Origin: CAZIUL01 sp964542475
GTDB taxonomy: Bacteria > Planctomycetota > B15-G4 > CAYZWU01
Direction: 5' to 3'
DNA: 64,000 bases
Assembly: GCA_964542475.1 (NCBI GenBank)
Contig: CAZIUL010000017.1
Coordinates: 1 to 64,000, forward strand
The notes beneath the pieces are model-generated. The model searched no databases. It saw only the letters and a program-made list of their open reading frames with translations, and was not told where the DNA came from. The position numbers and the translations under genes are program-made. Positions 36,560 through 44,732 of the stretch are shown here, piece by piece (positions within the stretch are counted from its first letter, which is position 1; every line of letters begins with the position of its first letter).

Positions 36560-36919
36560 TCTCGTTCCCAAAAACTGACCTCTGCGATCCTACGAGATCG
36601 AAGAACCGTTTCCAGCCGCGATTCGAGGGCGGGAAACTCCTTCCTGTGCAATCAGCATCTTCGGTATTCTTACAACAAAACATCTCCGATATCCATCCGT
36701 TACAGAGGTTTTTTTAAGTGCCGCCGGAAGAAGAGGATGAAATATACGGGCCGGCATGGCTAAATGAACCAAGACCAAGGACGTTCCGTGTAAATAAAAA
36801 TAAATCAGATGGTAAAATCTCAACAGCGGCGAGTTCTCTCATGCCGGTCACGGGATTTACAGATAGTCGGAACAGCCGGTGCATTCAAAGCGTTTATCAC
36901 ATCAAATAAGGCGGCAAAC
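36560..36919. other. Divergent intergenic region with decayed element end
   Basis: 360 bases between the divergent MBOAT gene and the glycosidase-like gene at 36920. It holds 33 bases (36718-36750, GTGCCGCCGGAAGAAGAGG then ATGAAATATACGGG) that are a worn right end of the 172-bp element. The AT-rich stretch 36790-36815 is a plausible promoter zone for the plus-strand gene, but I see no clear -35/-10 pair. No gene supported. Confidence 0.5.
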
Positions 36920-39913
36920 ATGAGAATCAGCAGAATCACAACACGAACAATTCTCTCCGTTTCCTGTGTTTCAGTGTTAACCCTGCTTGTTTTTCCCGCA
37001 TGCGGGGCTGACGAACCTGCATACGTCTCCAGGTCATGCACCATCGTCCATGCCATTGATGCGTCCAGGCAGGTGAAACTAGCCGGCAAGGAGGTTCGGA
37101 GGTATGTCTACCTTCGAACCGACATGCTTCTGCCTATTTCGGGGAAGATGCCCGAAAAAGGCGACGCCATCGTTCTTGAACAAGACAAGGAGCTCGGAGG
37201 GCAGGAGTACCGGTTGAAGACAGTCGACAAGGGCGGCCGCCGCATAATAAACATCACCGGCGGCAGCGCTGTAGCGGTTCTGTATGGCGCCTATGAATTC
37301 GCCGAAAAGCTGGGTGTCCGGTTTCAGCTCGACTGTGATATCGTGCCCGACAAGAAGATAAAGCTGCACCTCGGTGAATTCGACGAAAACCATTCGCCTC
37401 TGTTTGAGACGCGCGGGATCAATCCGTTCCATGATTTCTTCGAAGGACCGGATTGGTGGAGCAGGGACGACTACCTTGTCTACATCACGCACCTTGCCCG
37501 CATGCGCATGAACTTTATCGGGTTTCACTGTTATCCCGAGGGCAACGTCGGCCCGGAACCGCTGGTGTGGATCGGCCTCGATGGCGGTTTTGATCCGGAA
37601 ACAGGGGAGGTAAAAGCAAGCTATCCAAGCCGCTGGGCGGCAACGATGGGAGACGGCGATGCATGGGGATATGCGGACACGCCGTCTTCTAAGCTTTGTG
37701 CGGGTATCTCTCAGCTCTTTGAAACAGATATGTACGGGCAAAAGATCATGGGCGGCGTGGCATTCAACAAGCAGACACCAGAGGATTCCAATGGTGTGTT
37801 CAACCGTACAGCGGAGCTGCTGAAGGCTGCCTTTACAAGGGCGAAACAGCTTGGTGTAAAGACCTGTATCGGCACGGAGACACCCCTGCACCTGCCGAAG
37901 GCGGTCGAGCAGAGAATCATGTCGGCGGGCTGTGATCCCAGCGATCCGAAGGTCAGGCAGGGTGTATACAAGGCGATGTTCCAGCGGATCGAAACATCGC
38001 ATCCGCTCGACTACTACTGGCTCTGGACGCCGGAAGGTTGGACGTGGGGCGGCAACAAGCCTGAACAGTACAAGGCAACGGTCAACGATATCAACGCGGC
38101 GCTGGGTGCCCTGAAGGCGTTGGGTGATCCGTTCACGCTGGCGACCTGCGGCTGGGTGCTCGGTCCGAACCATGACCGCGCCGCGCTGGATAACGAACTG
38201 CCGAAGAGCTCGCCGATGAGCTGTATCAACCGCAAAGTCGGGCATGATCCCGTTGAGCAAGGGTTCGCCCGCGTCACGGGCCGCCCCAAGTGGGCGATTC
38301 CATGGATGGAGAACGACCCGAACATGGTAGGACCCCAGCCCTGGGTCGGCCGGATGCGTGCGGATGCCGCGGATGCAAAGAAGTACGGCTGTACCGGGCT
38401 GCTCGGTATCCACTGGCGGACGCGGGTAGTGAGCATGAACGTCGTTGCCCTGGCGCAAGCCGGGTGGGAACAGCCGTGGGCCGGCATCGAGAAAGAGATC
38501 CCTCCGGAAGTCTCTTTCGGGGCGCAGGACGGTAAAACCGCAAGCTTCGACGCCCCGGTGGATAACACCGAACAGGACACGATCTACCAGACCGTCAGGT
38601 ATGACGTGAGCAGCTACCGGCTCGCAATCCCGAAGGGAACCTATACCGTTACGCTCAAGTTCAATGAGCCGCATTACGGGGAATCCGGCAAGCGCCGGTT
38701 CGGAGCGAAGGTTCAAGGAAAGACTGTTGTCGAGAAGCTGGACATGGTTGCGAAGGCGGGCAAAAACCACGCGATCGACATTGCCGCCGAGAAGGTACGT
38801 GTCCCAAACGGAGTGCTGAACATAGAGTTTGTCCATGACATCGAGCTGCCCTGTATTGCGGGCATGGAGATCGTCGGGACACAGGATGCAGTGAACCAGT
38901 TCAAGGCCCGGCCGTATGCCCGGCGGATCAACTGCGGCGGGGGCGCCTGGCAGGAGTTCGAAGCTGATGCCGTCAGCAAGGCGGCCGGGGCGGGCGGCCG
39001 CACTGCGCCCGTGAAGGGGTTTTATCTCGACTGGTGTGAGGCCCGGTTTGGCAAGAATGTCGCGGAAGAAGCGGCCCGGATCTTTGCGGATATCGACGGC
39101 GTGGCGTTTCCCGAGATATCCGGGTGGAAGAACGGCCCCGGCGGAATAAGCCACGAGGGCGGGTCGTGGGAAAATGAATCCCAACGTTTTGCTTTTGTCG
39201 ACAAGCTCGCGGCGCTGCGCGACAAGGTTAAGGGTGCCGGCAACCTGGAGCGGTTCGATTACTGGCTGCACACCTTTGAATACAGCCGCGCGATAAAGGA
39301 GTACGGCAGCGCCTGCAGCGAGTTGCAGCGGCTGAAGGAGGCTATCGGAAAGGCAGAGGATGACGCTGCGAAAAGGGAGCGGGCGAAAGAGGCCCTGGCC
39401 GCGCGTATCAAGGTGGTGCGCACCTGGGAGAAGGCGATCACACACCAGATAGCTGCCGTGCAGACCCCGGGCGAGATGGGCACATTGGCCAACCTCGAGA
39501 CCCACAACCGCCTGACTCGCTGGACCGGCACCGATGAGGAACTCGAAAAGATACTCGAAGAGCCGCTTGGCAAAGAGGCCGTCTTGTCAATGGCATATGG
39601 AGGCCCGGACCGAATCATCGTGCCGACCAGGCGGACAATCGTTGCAGAAGGCGAGGAGCTTTCGATCAAGGCCATACTGCTCTTCAAGGAAGGCGTCAAG
39701 GATGCGGTGATCAGGTACAGGCCGATGGGCGGGGAGGAATGGAATGAACTGCCTCTCAAACATGTGGCAAGAGCGGTCTACAGATGCAAAATGCCCGCTG
39801 CCGCATGTGACATCGAGTATTACATCAAGGCCGATGCCAAGGGCGGCGGCTCTTTTGTATGGCCGGTGACAGCGCCCGCCTTGAACCACACGGTGGCAAT
39901 GATGGAGAGATGA
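36920..39913 (+). CDS. Large secreted glycosidase-like protein with malectin domain (alpha-glucuronidase-like N-terminus)
   Basis: 997 residues from ATG 36920. Signal peptide ending in LLVFPACGA, possibly a lipoprotein (PAC). The N-terminal domain (GGSAVAVLYGAYEFAEKLGVRF) resembles the non-catalytic first domain of GH67/GH115 alpha-glucuronidases and related enzymes. A barrel-like domain follows (~130-500; LARMRMNFIGFHCYPEG, YWLWTPEGWTWGG). A malectin-type sugar-binding domain is at ~555-680 (TYTVTLKFNEPHYGESG ... GMEIVG). The C-terminal third is partly coiled coil and ends in an Ig-like domain (VKDAVIRYRPMGGEEW). The minus strand also has a long open frame here, which is a shadow. The exact family is uncertain. 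Followed by a sugar transporter gene. Confidence 0.7.
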   Translation: MRISRITTRTILSVSCVSVLTLLVFPACGADEPAYVSRSCTIVHAIDASRQVKLAGKEVRRYVYLRTDMLLPISGKMPEKGDAIVLEQDKELGGQEYRLKTVDKGGRRIINITGGSAVAVLYGAYEFAEKLGVRFQLDCDIVPDKKIKLHLGEFDENHSPLFETRGINPFHDFFEGPDWWSRDDYLVYITHLARMRMNFIGFHCYPEGNVGPEPLVWIGLDGGFDPETGEVKASYPSRWAATMGDGDAWGYADTPSSKLCAGISQLFETDMYGQKIMGGVAFNKQTPEDSNGVFNRTAELLKAAFTRAKQLGVKTCIGTETPLHLPKAVEQRIMSAGCDPSDPKVRQGVYKAMFQRIETSHPLDYYWLWTPEGWTWGGNKPEQYKATVNDINAALGALKALGDPFTLATCGWVLGPNHDRAALDNELPKSSPMSCINRKVGHDPVEQGFARVTGRPKWAIPWMENDPNMVGPQPWVGRMRADAADAKKYGCTGLLGIHWRTRVVSMNVVALAQAGWEQPWAGIEKEIPPEVSFGAQDGKTASFDAPVDNTEQDTIYQTVRYDVSSYRLAIPKGTYTVTLKFNEPHYGESGKRRFGAKVQGKTVVEKLDMVAKAGKNHAIDIAAEKVRVPNGVLNIEFVHDIELPCIAGMEIVGTQDAVNQFKARPYARRINCGGGAWQEFEADAVSKAAGAGGRTAPVKGFYLDWCEARFGKNVAEEAARIFADIDGVAFPEISGWKNGPGGISHEGGSWENESQRFAFVDKLAALRDKVKGAGNLERFDYWLHTFEYSRAIKEYGSACSELQRLKEAIGKAEDDAAKRERAKEALAARIKVVRTWEKAITHQIAAVQTPGEMGTLANLETHNRLTRWTGTDEELEKILEEPLGKEAVLSMAYGGPDRIIVPTRRTIVAEGEELSIKAILLFKEGVKDAVIRYRPMGGEEWNELPLKHVARAVYRCKMPAAACDIEYYIKADAKGGGSFVWPVTAPALNHTVAMMER

Positions 39914-39920
39914 TCGAGCG

Positions 39921-40016
39921 GCCGGTATTAACGAAATTCTGACCGAACTCTTCAACTGTACACCGGATGCCGACGGTCGCTTTGATATCGTTCGCGAGGC
40001 ATTATCCCCGATTTGA
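39921..40016 (+). pseudogene. Possible coding remnant before the transporter gene
   Basis: A 31-codon stretch reads AGINEILTELFNCTPDADG followed by RFDIVREALSPI and a TGA, which looks like the end of a real protein rather than random frame. It has no start codon or ribosome site of its own and is in a different frame from the preceding gene. May be the tail of a gene lost by deletion. Weak evidence. Confidence 0.25.
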
Positions 40017-40026
40017 CAGGGAAAAA

Positions 40027-41436
40027 ATGAAAGAGACAAGGTACATGGATGATCGCAGGGACCGCGGCAGCTTGCTCTACCTGGTGGCCATAACACTCGT
40101 GGCCGCGCTCGGCGGTATGCTCTTCGGGTATGACACGGGCGTGATATCAGGGGCGATAGGGTTTCTCAAGGAGACATTCGGCCTGTCGCCTGAAATGGAG
40201 GGGTGGGCCGCGTCCAGCGCCCTGGTCGGCTGCATGCTCGGGGTCGCCTTTGCAGGCATGCTCGCCGACAGGTTCGGCAGGAAGAAGGTTCTTGTTCTTG
40301 CAGCGGTCTTTTTTCTGGTTTCCGCGATAGGAACGGCGATCCCGGAAACCCTGACTCAGTTTGTTGTATTCAGGATCATCGGCGGGCTCGGGGTGGGAAT
40401 GGCATCCATGATATCCCCGATGTACATAGCCGAAGTCACGCCCGCTCGAATCCGGGGGCGCATGGTCTCTGTCAATCAGCTCGCGATAGTGGGCGGTATA
40501 TTCGTTGTCTATTTCGTCAACATGTTCATAGAGAGCAGGGGGGACGAGGCATGGGATCTCGCATACGGATGGCGATGGATGTTCGGCAGCGAGTCCTTTC
40601 CAGCCGCGCTGCTGCTGATACTGGCCCTGCTGATTCCCGAGAGCCCCCGGTGGCTGTCCAAACAGGGCAAACAGGACCGTGCGGAGCGCGTGCTCCGAAA
40701 AATCGGCGGGTCCGGCCACGCCCGGGCCGAGATCACGGGAATCGAGGCCGCCCTCCGGCAGGAAGGCTCCAGCGTGGCCGAGCTCTTCAAGCCCGGCATG
40801 TTTTTTGTCCTGGTCCTCGGTGTGATGCTCGCGTTCCTCCAGCAGGTGACGGGCATAAACGTCTTTCTCTATTTCGGTCCCGAGATTTTCAAGCAGTTCG
40901 GCAGCACCATTGACGCCGCTCTCCTCCAGCAGGTGGTCATCGGCATTGCCAACATGGTATTTACGCTGCTGGCCATCTGGACGGTGGACAAGATAGGCAG
41001 GAAGCCCCTGCTGATCGTTGGTGCGGCGGGAATGGGCATTTCGCTGTTTATCCAGGGCTTCTGTGCGGTCAACGACATCATGAGCAAGTGGCTCCTGCTC
41101 CTCGTGGTCGGATACGTGGCTTCCTTCGCCCTCTCCCTGGGCCCGGTGGTATGGGTCTACCTCTCGGAAATATTCCCCAACAAGATACGTGGGCGGGCAA
41201 TGGGAATCTCCACGTTCGTCCTGTGGTTATCCTGCTGGAGCGTGTCTCAGACCTTTCCCATGATGGATGAGGATCCCCGGCTTGTGGAAAAGTTAAATCA
41301 CGGCTTCCCTTTCTTTGTCTACGGTTTCTTTTGCGTGGTAACCATATTGTTCGTCTGGAAGTTCGTACCGGAGACGAAGGGCAAATCCCTTGAGGATATA
41401 GAAAAAATGTGGACAAGGAAAAGAAAGGAGAAGTAA
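40027..41436 (+). CDS. Sugar porter, major facilitator superfamily
   Basis: 469 residues from ATG 40027. Twelve membrane helices with all sugar-porter signatures: GGMLFGYDTGVISGA, DRFGRKK between helices 2 and 3, PESPRWLSKQGK after helix 6, QQVTGINVFLYFGPEIF in helix 7, and PETKGKSLEDIE at the end. Proton-linked or facilitated uptake of a monosaccharide is the family function. It likely imports a product of the glycosidases in the same island. The stop is 2 bases before the next start. Confidence 0.94.
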   Translation: MKETRYMDDRRDRGSLLYLVAITLVAALGGMLFGYDTGVISGAIGFLKETFGLSPEMEGWAASSALVGCMLGVAFAGMLADRFGRKKVLVLAAVFFLVSAIGTAIPETLTQFVVFRIIGGLGVGMASMISPMYIAEVTPARIRGRMVSVNQLAIVGGIFVVYFVNMFIESRGDEAWDLAYGWRWMFGSESFPAALLLILALLIPESPRWLSKQGKQDRAERVLRKIGGSGHARAEITGIEAALRQEGSSVAELFKPGMFFVLVLGVMLAFLQQVTGINVFLYFGPEIFKQFGSTIDAALLQQVVIGIANMVFTLLAIWTVDKIGRKPLLIVGAAGMGISLFIQGFCAVNDIMSKWLLLLVVGYVASFALSLGPVVWVYLSEIFPNKIRGRAMGISTFVLWLSCWSVSQTFPMMDEDPRLVEKLNHGFPFFVYGFFCVVTILFVWKFVPETKGKSLEDIEKMWTRKRKEK

Positions 41437-41438
41437 TC

Positions 41439-42698
41439 ATGACCGGAAGGGAACGGATACTCAGGGCAATAGAGCACAAGGATCCGGGTGGAGTTCCAAT
41501 CGACTTCGGCGGGACCATGGTCACCGGAATGCACGTGCTCTGCGTCGAGAAACTCCGCGACCACTACGGCCTCGAGAAGCGGCCGGTCAAGGCCTTCGAA
41601 CCGTACCAGATGCTCGGCGAGATCGAGGAAGACCTCCTCGATGTCCTCGGCGCTGATACCGCGATCCTCGCGCCCCCCCGAACGATGTTCGGTTTCCGCA
41701 ACGAAAACTGGAAGGAATGGAAGGCGCCATGGGGCCAGGAGCTGCTGGTCTCGGAACATTTCCAGACGACAAAAAGGGATAATGGCGACGTGCTGATATA
41801 TCCGCAGGGAGACAGCTCCGCACCGCCGAGCGGCCACATGCCGTACAACAGCTACTTCTTCGACACGATTATCCGGCAGGATCCCATCATCGAGGACAAG
41901 CTCGACCCGGAAGACAATCTCCAGGAGTTCGGACCGATATCGGACGCGGACCTCGAATACTACTGCAGCGAGGCAGAGCGGCTGTCGGCTTCAGGCCGGG
42001 CGGTCTGCACATCGGTTGCCGGCACGGGCTTCGGAGACATAGCCCTCGTACCCGCCCCGTTCCTCAAGCACCCGAAGGGGATCAGGGACATCACCGAGTG
42101 GTACATCTCCACAGCCATGCGGCAGGATTACATCCACGCGGTCTTTGACAGGCAGTGCAAGATCGCTGTCAAGAACCTCGAGAAGGTCCAAAATGCGGTG
42201 GGCGACAAGATAGATGTCCTCTTTGTCTGCGGCACGGACCTGGGCACGCAGGACTCGCAGTTCTGCTCGGTCGCCACATTCAACGAGCTGTGGGCGCCAT
42301 ACTACAAACGCGTCACCGGCTGGATTCACGAAAACACCTCCTGGAAGACATTCAAGCACTGCTGCGGCTCTGTCCGGCCCTTCATCGAGCCGTTCATCGA
42401 CTGCGGTTTCGATATCGTGAATCCGGTTCAGTGTTCGGCGGCAGACATGGAACCTTGCGGGCTGAAGGAAAAGTACGGCAGCCGGATCACATTCTGGGGC
42501 GGCGGCGTCAACACCCAGAAAACCCTGCCCTTCGGCACTCCCGAAGAGGTTCGCGGCGAGGTGCTCGAGCAATGCCGGATTTTTGCGCCGGGCGGCGGCT
42601 TTGTCTTCAACACGGTACACAACGCGCTGGCCAATTCGCCCCTGGAAAACCTCGTGGCGATGATCGAGGCGGTGAAGGAGTTCAACGGCGGAAAGTAG
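41439..42698 (+). CDS. Uroporphyrinogen decarboxylase-family (MtaA-like) protein
   Basis: 419 residues from ATG 41439, with AAAGGAG upstream. The start MTGRERILRAIEHKDP is typical of this family in anaerobes and PVC bacteria. FKHCCGSVRPFIEPFIDCG contains the H-x-C-type zinc motif and the downstream cysteine of corrinoid methyltransferases such as MtaA. It is not the haem enzyme HemE, whose substrate arginines near the start are absent. Likely role is methyl transfer in catabolism of a methylated compound or sugar; this is inference. Coupled to the sugar transporter gene (2-base gap). Confidence 0.85.
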   Translation: MTGRERILRAIEHKDPGGVPIDFGGTMVTGMHVLCVEKLRDHYGLEKRPVKAFEPYQMLGEIEEDLLDVLGADTAILAPPRTMFGFRNENWKEWKAPWGQELLVSEHFQTTKRDNGDVLIYPQGDSSAPPSGHMPYNSYFFDTIIRQDPIIEDKLDPEDNLQEFGPISDADLEYYCSEAERLSASGRAVCTSVAGTGFGDIALVPAPFLKHPKGIRDITEWYISTAMRQDYIHAVFDRQCKIAVKNLEKVQNAVGDKIDVLFVCGTDLGTQDSQFCSVATFNELWAPYYKRVTGWIHENTSWKTFKHCCGSVRPFIEPFIDCGFDIVNPVQCSAADMEPCGLKEKYGSRITFWGGGVNTQKTLPFGTPEEVRGEVLEQCRIFAPGGGFVFNTVHNALANSPLENLVAMIEAVKEFNGGK

Positions 42699-42715
42699 CC
42701 GGGCTGGAGCCCGGC
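42698..42715. terminator. GC-rich hairpin at end of URO-D-family gene
   Basis: GCCGGGCT-GG-AGCCCGGC, a perfect 8-bp stem with a 2-base loop, overlapping the last base of the stop codon. It is followed by a run of C rather than T, so it is not a classic Rho-independent terminator, but it could slow polymerase or protect the transcript end. Confidence 0.4.
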
Positions 42716-42748
42716 GCCCCCCCCCTTCCCCCGGGACCGACAGGCCTC

Positions 42749-42798
42749 AGCTGTTCATCCGCTGATTTCCCACGGTTTCAGAATACCGTCATCGAGCT
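42749..42798 (-). repeat. Right copy of 50-bp direct repeat (intact 3' end of ABC ATPase gene)
   Basis: Contains the last ~15 codons of the ATPase gene, its stop, and the first bases of what used to be the permease start (GGATGAACAGC), after which the sequence diverges. Partner of 28268-28317; 45 of 50 bases agree. Confidence 0.8.
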
Positions 42799-43465
42799 GG
42801 TAAACACTTCCCATGCTTTTCGCAAGTTCCTGGGAATGTGTCGCAAGGACTAGCGCCACTCCCTCCTGCTTGTTCAGCTCCTTCAAGAGCCGGGTCATCT
42901 CGGCTGATGCCATACGGTCGAGTGCGCCTGTGGGTTCGTCCGCGAGAAGCAGGCACGGCCGGTTGATCAGCGCCCGCACAAGTGCTGCGCGCTGGCGCTC
43001 GCCCACGCTGAGCTGCGAGGGCAGATGGCCGGATCTGTGCCCGAGCCCCACGCGCTCCAGCAGCATGGCGGCCCGCTCCTGCACGGCATCTCCGCGGGGT
43101 GGGGCATACCCGGCCAAAGTCGGGACAAGCACGTTTTCCATGACAGTGAGCTGGCTCAAAAGGTGATGGAGCTGAAAAACGAAACCCACCTCCTGGTTGC
43201 GAATCCTGGCGAGCTCCCGGGGTTCGAGCCCTGACAGCTCCCTGCCCCCCATCCTCACCCTTCCGGAAGATGGCTGATCCAGCGCGCCCATGATGTTGAG
43301 CAGCGTGCTCTTTCCCGATCCGGAAGGGCCGACTATGGCCAGGGTCTGGCCGGGTTTGATCGCAAGGTTGACCTCCATCAGCACGGGCACGGTAGCGATG
43401 CCATCGCATGACGCGTACTCCTTGGTAACCCCTGTCAGCTCCAGAATATATCCGTTTTCAGCCAT
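42755..43465 (-). CDS. ABC transporter ATP-binding protein (LolD/MacB-type)
   Basis: 236 residues. Walker A GPSGSGKSTLLN, the LolD/MacB-type GALDQPSSGRV, signature LSVGERQRAALVRAL, Walker B LLLADEPTGALD and switch His in LATHS. Works with FtsX-type permeases in lipid, lipoprotein or peptide export. The only fitting permease in the window is at 24909-28277, across the island. The gene still has its own complete C-terminus. It lies 64 bases downstream of a PQQ-like lipoprotein gene. Confidence 0.95.
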   Translation of the reverse strand: MAENGYILELTGVTKEYASCDGIATVPVLMEVNLAIKPGQTLAIVGPSGSGKSTLLNIMGALDQPSSGRVRMGGRELSGLEPRELARIRNQEVGFVFQLHHLLSQLTVMENVLVPTLAGYAPPRGDAVQERAAMLLERVGLGHRSGHLPSQLSVGERQRAALVRALINRPCLLLADEPTGALDRMASAEMTRLLKELNKQEGVALVLATHSQELAKSMGSVYQLDDGILKPWEISG

Positions 43466-43490
43466 TCCAAACCTCGTTAATGATCAAAAG

Positions 43491-43520
43491 ATCCGTGTTC
43501 ATCCGTGGTTCTCTTTCTCT
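43491..43520 (-). repeat. ATCCGTGTTC repeat, copy 3
   Basis: ATCCGTGTTC-ATCCGTGGTT-CTCTTTCTCT, 9 bases past the stop of the PQQ-like gene at 43530. Nearly identical to copies at 2241-2290 and 23431-23460. Between genes of one operon here, so it is not a full transcription stop. Confidence 0.7.
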
Positions 43521-43529
43521 TCCTCCAGC

Positions 43530-44732
43530 CTACAGCCTATCCTCGAACGCATACACGGCTCCATCCGTCGCACCCACAACGACCCGGCGTTCGGCAACAG
43601 CGGGGGATGCGATCACGGGCTCGCCGATTTCGTAGCACCAGAGCTCTTTTCCGTCATCGAGGCTCAGCATGTAGAATCGGCCGTCGTCGGATCCCACGAG
43701 CACCTTGTCACCCACGAGAACAGGGCTCGAATCCACAGCTCCCTGGGTTTGAAAGGTCCAGACTCCTTTGCCGGTGTCGCGCCGCACGCAGTGGACGCGC
43801 CGGTCGCGGCAGCCGAATACCACGAACTCCCTGCCCAGACATGCCGTGGAAAAAAAGGTGCCGTCTCCTTCGTAGGACCAGAGGATCTTTTTCAATGCCG
43901 CGTCCACGCACAGGAATCGGCCGTCGTACTGGCCCACGTAAACATGCTCTCCGTCGAAAAGGGGCGAGGCGGCGATGTAGGAGCCGGCGTCGATGCGGGC
44001 CGCGCAGCTTCCGTCCGAACCCGACACAAAGTGGACCAGTGCATCACACCCTCCGAACACGACCATCCCTTTTGCCACGGCAGGCATGCCGTTGATGTAG
44101 CTCTCCGATTCGTAAGTCCAGAGCTCGTCACCGCTCTTTGCGCCGAAGCAGTAGAGCTTGTTGTCATAGCTGCCCACCACGATCCGCGCTTCGTTCTCCT
44201 CGTGCCCGGCATTCATGTCACCAAAAAAAATCCGGTTGACCCCGCCGACGATCTTGCCTCCTGTTACGCGCTTCCACTTGAGCTTCCCCGTACGCGCGTC
44301 AACAGCATACAGGTTACAGTCGGAGGATCCCACGAACAGCGTGCCGCCAAGGAGCAGCGGAGAGCTCTCCACAGCTCCGCCCGTCACAAACCGCCAGAGC
44401 TTGTCGCCGCTTTCAAGGTCCAAGGCGTAGAGGCCGCCGTCATCCGATCCCACGAACACACGGCCGTTTGCTATCACCGCGGAGGAGGCGACAGGTCCGC
44501 CTGTCTCGAACCTCCAGGAAAGCTTCAGCCCGTCGGAGAACCTTGTATCCGAGCATCCGTCAAGATGCGGTGTGCGGTGGAACATGGGCCATGTATCGTC
44601 CGGGCTCCCGCTCTTGCCCATTGCATCATCTTCCAAGGCGGGAGGCAGCGGTTCCTCGGTGCCGCACATGCAAAGGCACAGCGCGATCCCAAGAAGCGTA
44701 ACAGGGGCGGCAACGGACAGCGCTTTTCTCAT
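43530..44732 (-). CDS. PQQ-like beta-propeller lipoprotein
   Basis: 400 residues. Lipoprotein signal: TLLGIALCLCMCGTEE, lipobox LCMC. A compact eight-bladed propeller follows with very regular blades (VFVGSDDGGLYALDLESG; LFVGSSDCNLYAVDARTG; VYVGQYDGRFLCVDAAL; VLVGSDDGRFYMLSLDDG). This repeat style is close to BamB-like and PQQ_2-type scaffolds. ATG 44732 overlaps the stop of the cyclase gene (44729), so the two proteins are coupled. Role unknown; probably on the outer face of the inner membrane or the outer membrane. Confidence 0.9.
   Translation of the reverse strand: MRKALSVAAPVTLLGIALCLCMCGTEEPLPPALEDDAMGKSGSPDDTWPMFHRTPHLDGCSDTRFSDGLKLSWRFETGGPVASSAVIANGRVFVGSDDGGLYALDLESGDKLWRFVTGGAVESSPLLLGGTLFVGSSDCNLYAVDARTGKLKWKRVTGGKIVGGVNRIFFGDMNAGHEENEARIVVGSYDNKLYCFGAKSGDELWTYESESYINGMPAVAKGMVVFGGCDALVHFVSGSDGSCAARIDAGSYIAASPLFDGEHVYVGQYDGRFLCVDAALKKILWSYEGDGTFFSTACLGREFVVFGCRDRRVHCVRRDTGKGVWTFQTQGAVDSSPVLVGDKVLVGSDDGRFYMLSLDDGKELWCYEIGEPVIASPAVAERRVVVGATDGAVYAFEDRL

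Larger units (their letters stand above)
28318..42748. mobile_element. Inferred 14.4-kb inserted island
   Basis: Segment between the two 50-bp direct repeats. It separates an ABC ATPase gene from its permease gene, which otherwise would overlap. Contents: an SGNH esterase, two large glycosidase-like proteins, a fatty acyl-AMP ligase/ACP/MBOAT set, a sugar transporter and a URO-D-family protein, on both strands, plus two remnants of the 172-bp element. No integrase or transposase gene is seen, so if it was an integrative element it has lost its recombinase. Base composition is not obviously different by eye. Confidence 0.6.

Noticed and set aside
37079..39505. 808-codon open frame on the minus strand
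   Set aside because: It lies fully opposite the well-supported glycosidase-like gene, has no recognisable domains and is explained by high GC at codon third positions.
41439..42698. HemE of haem synthesis
   Set aside because: Typical HemE substrate-binding residues near the N-terminus are absent and the H-x-C zinc motif points to the methyltransferase-like branch.
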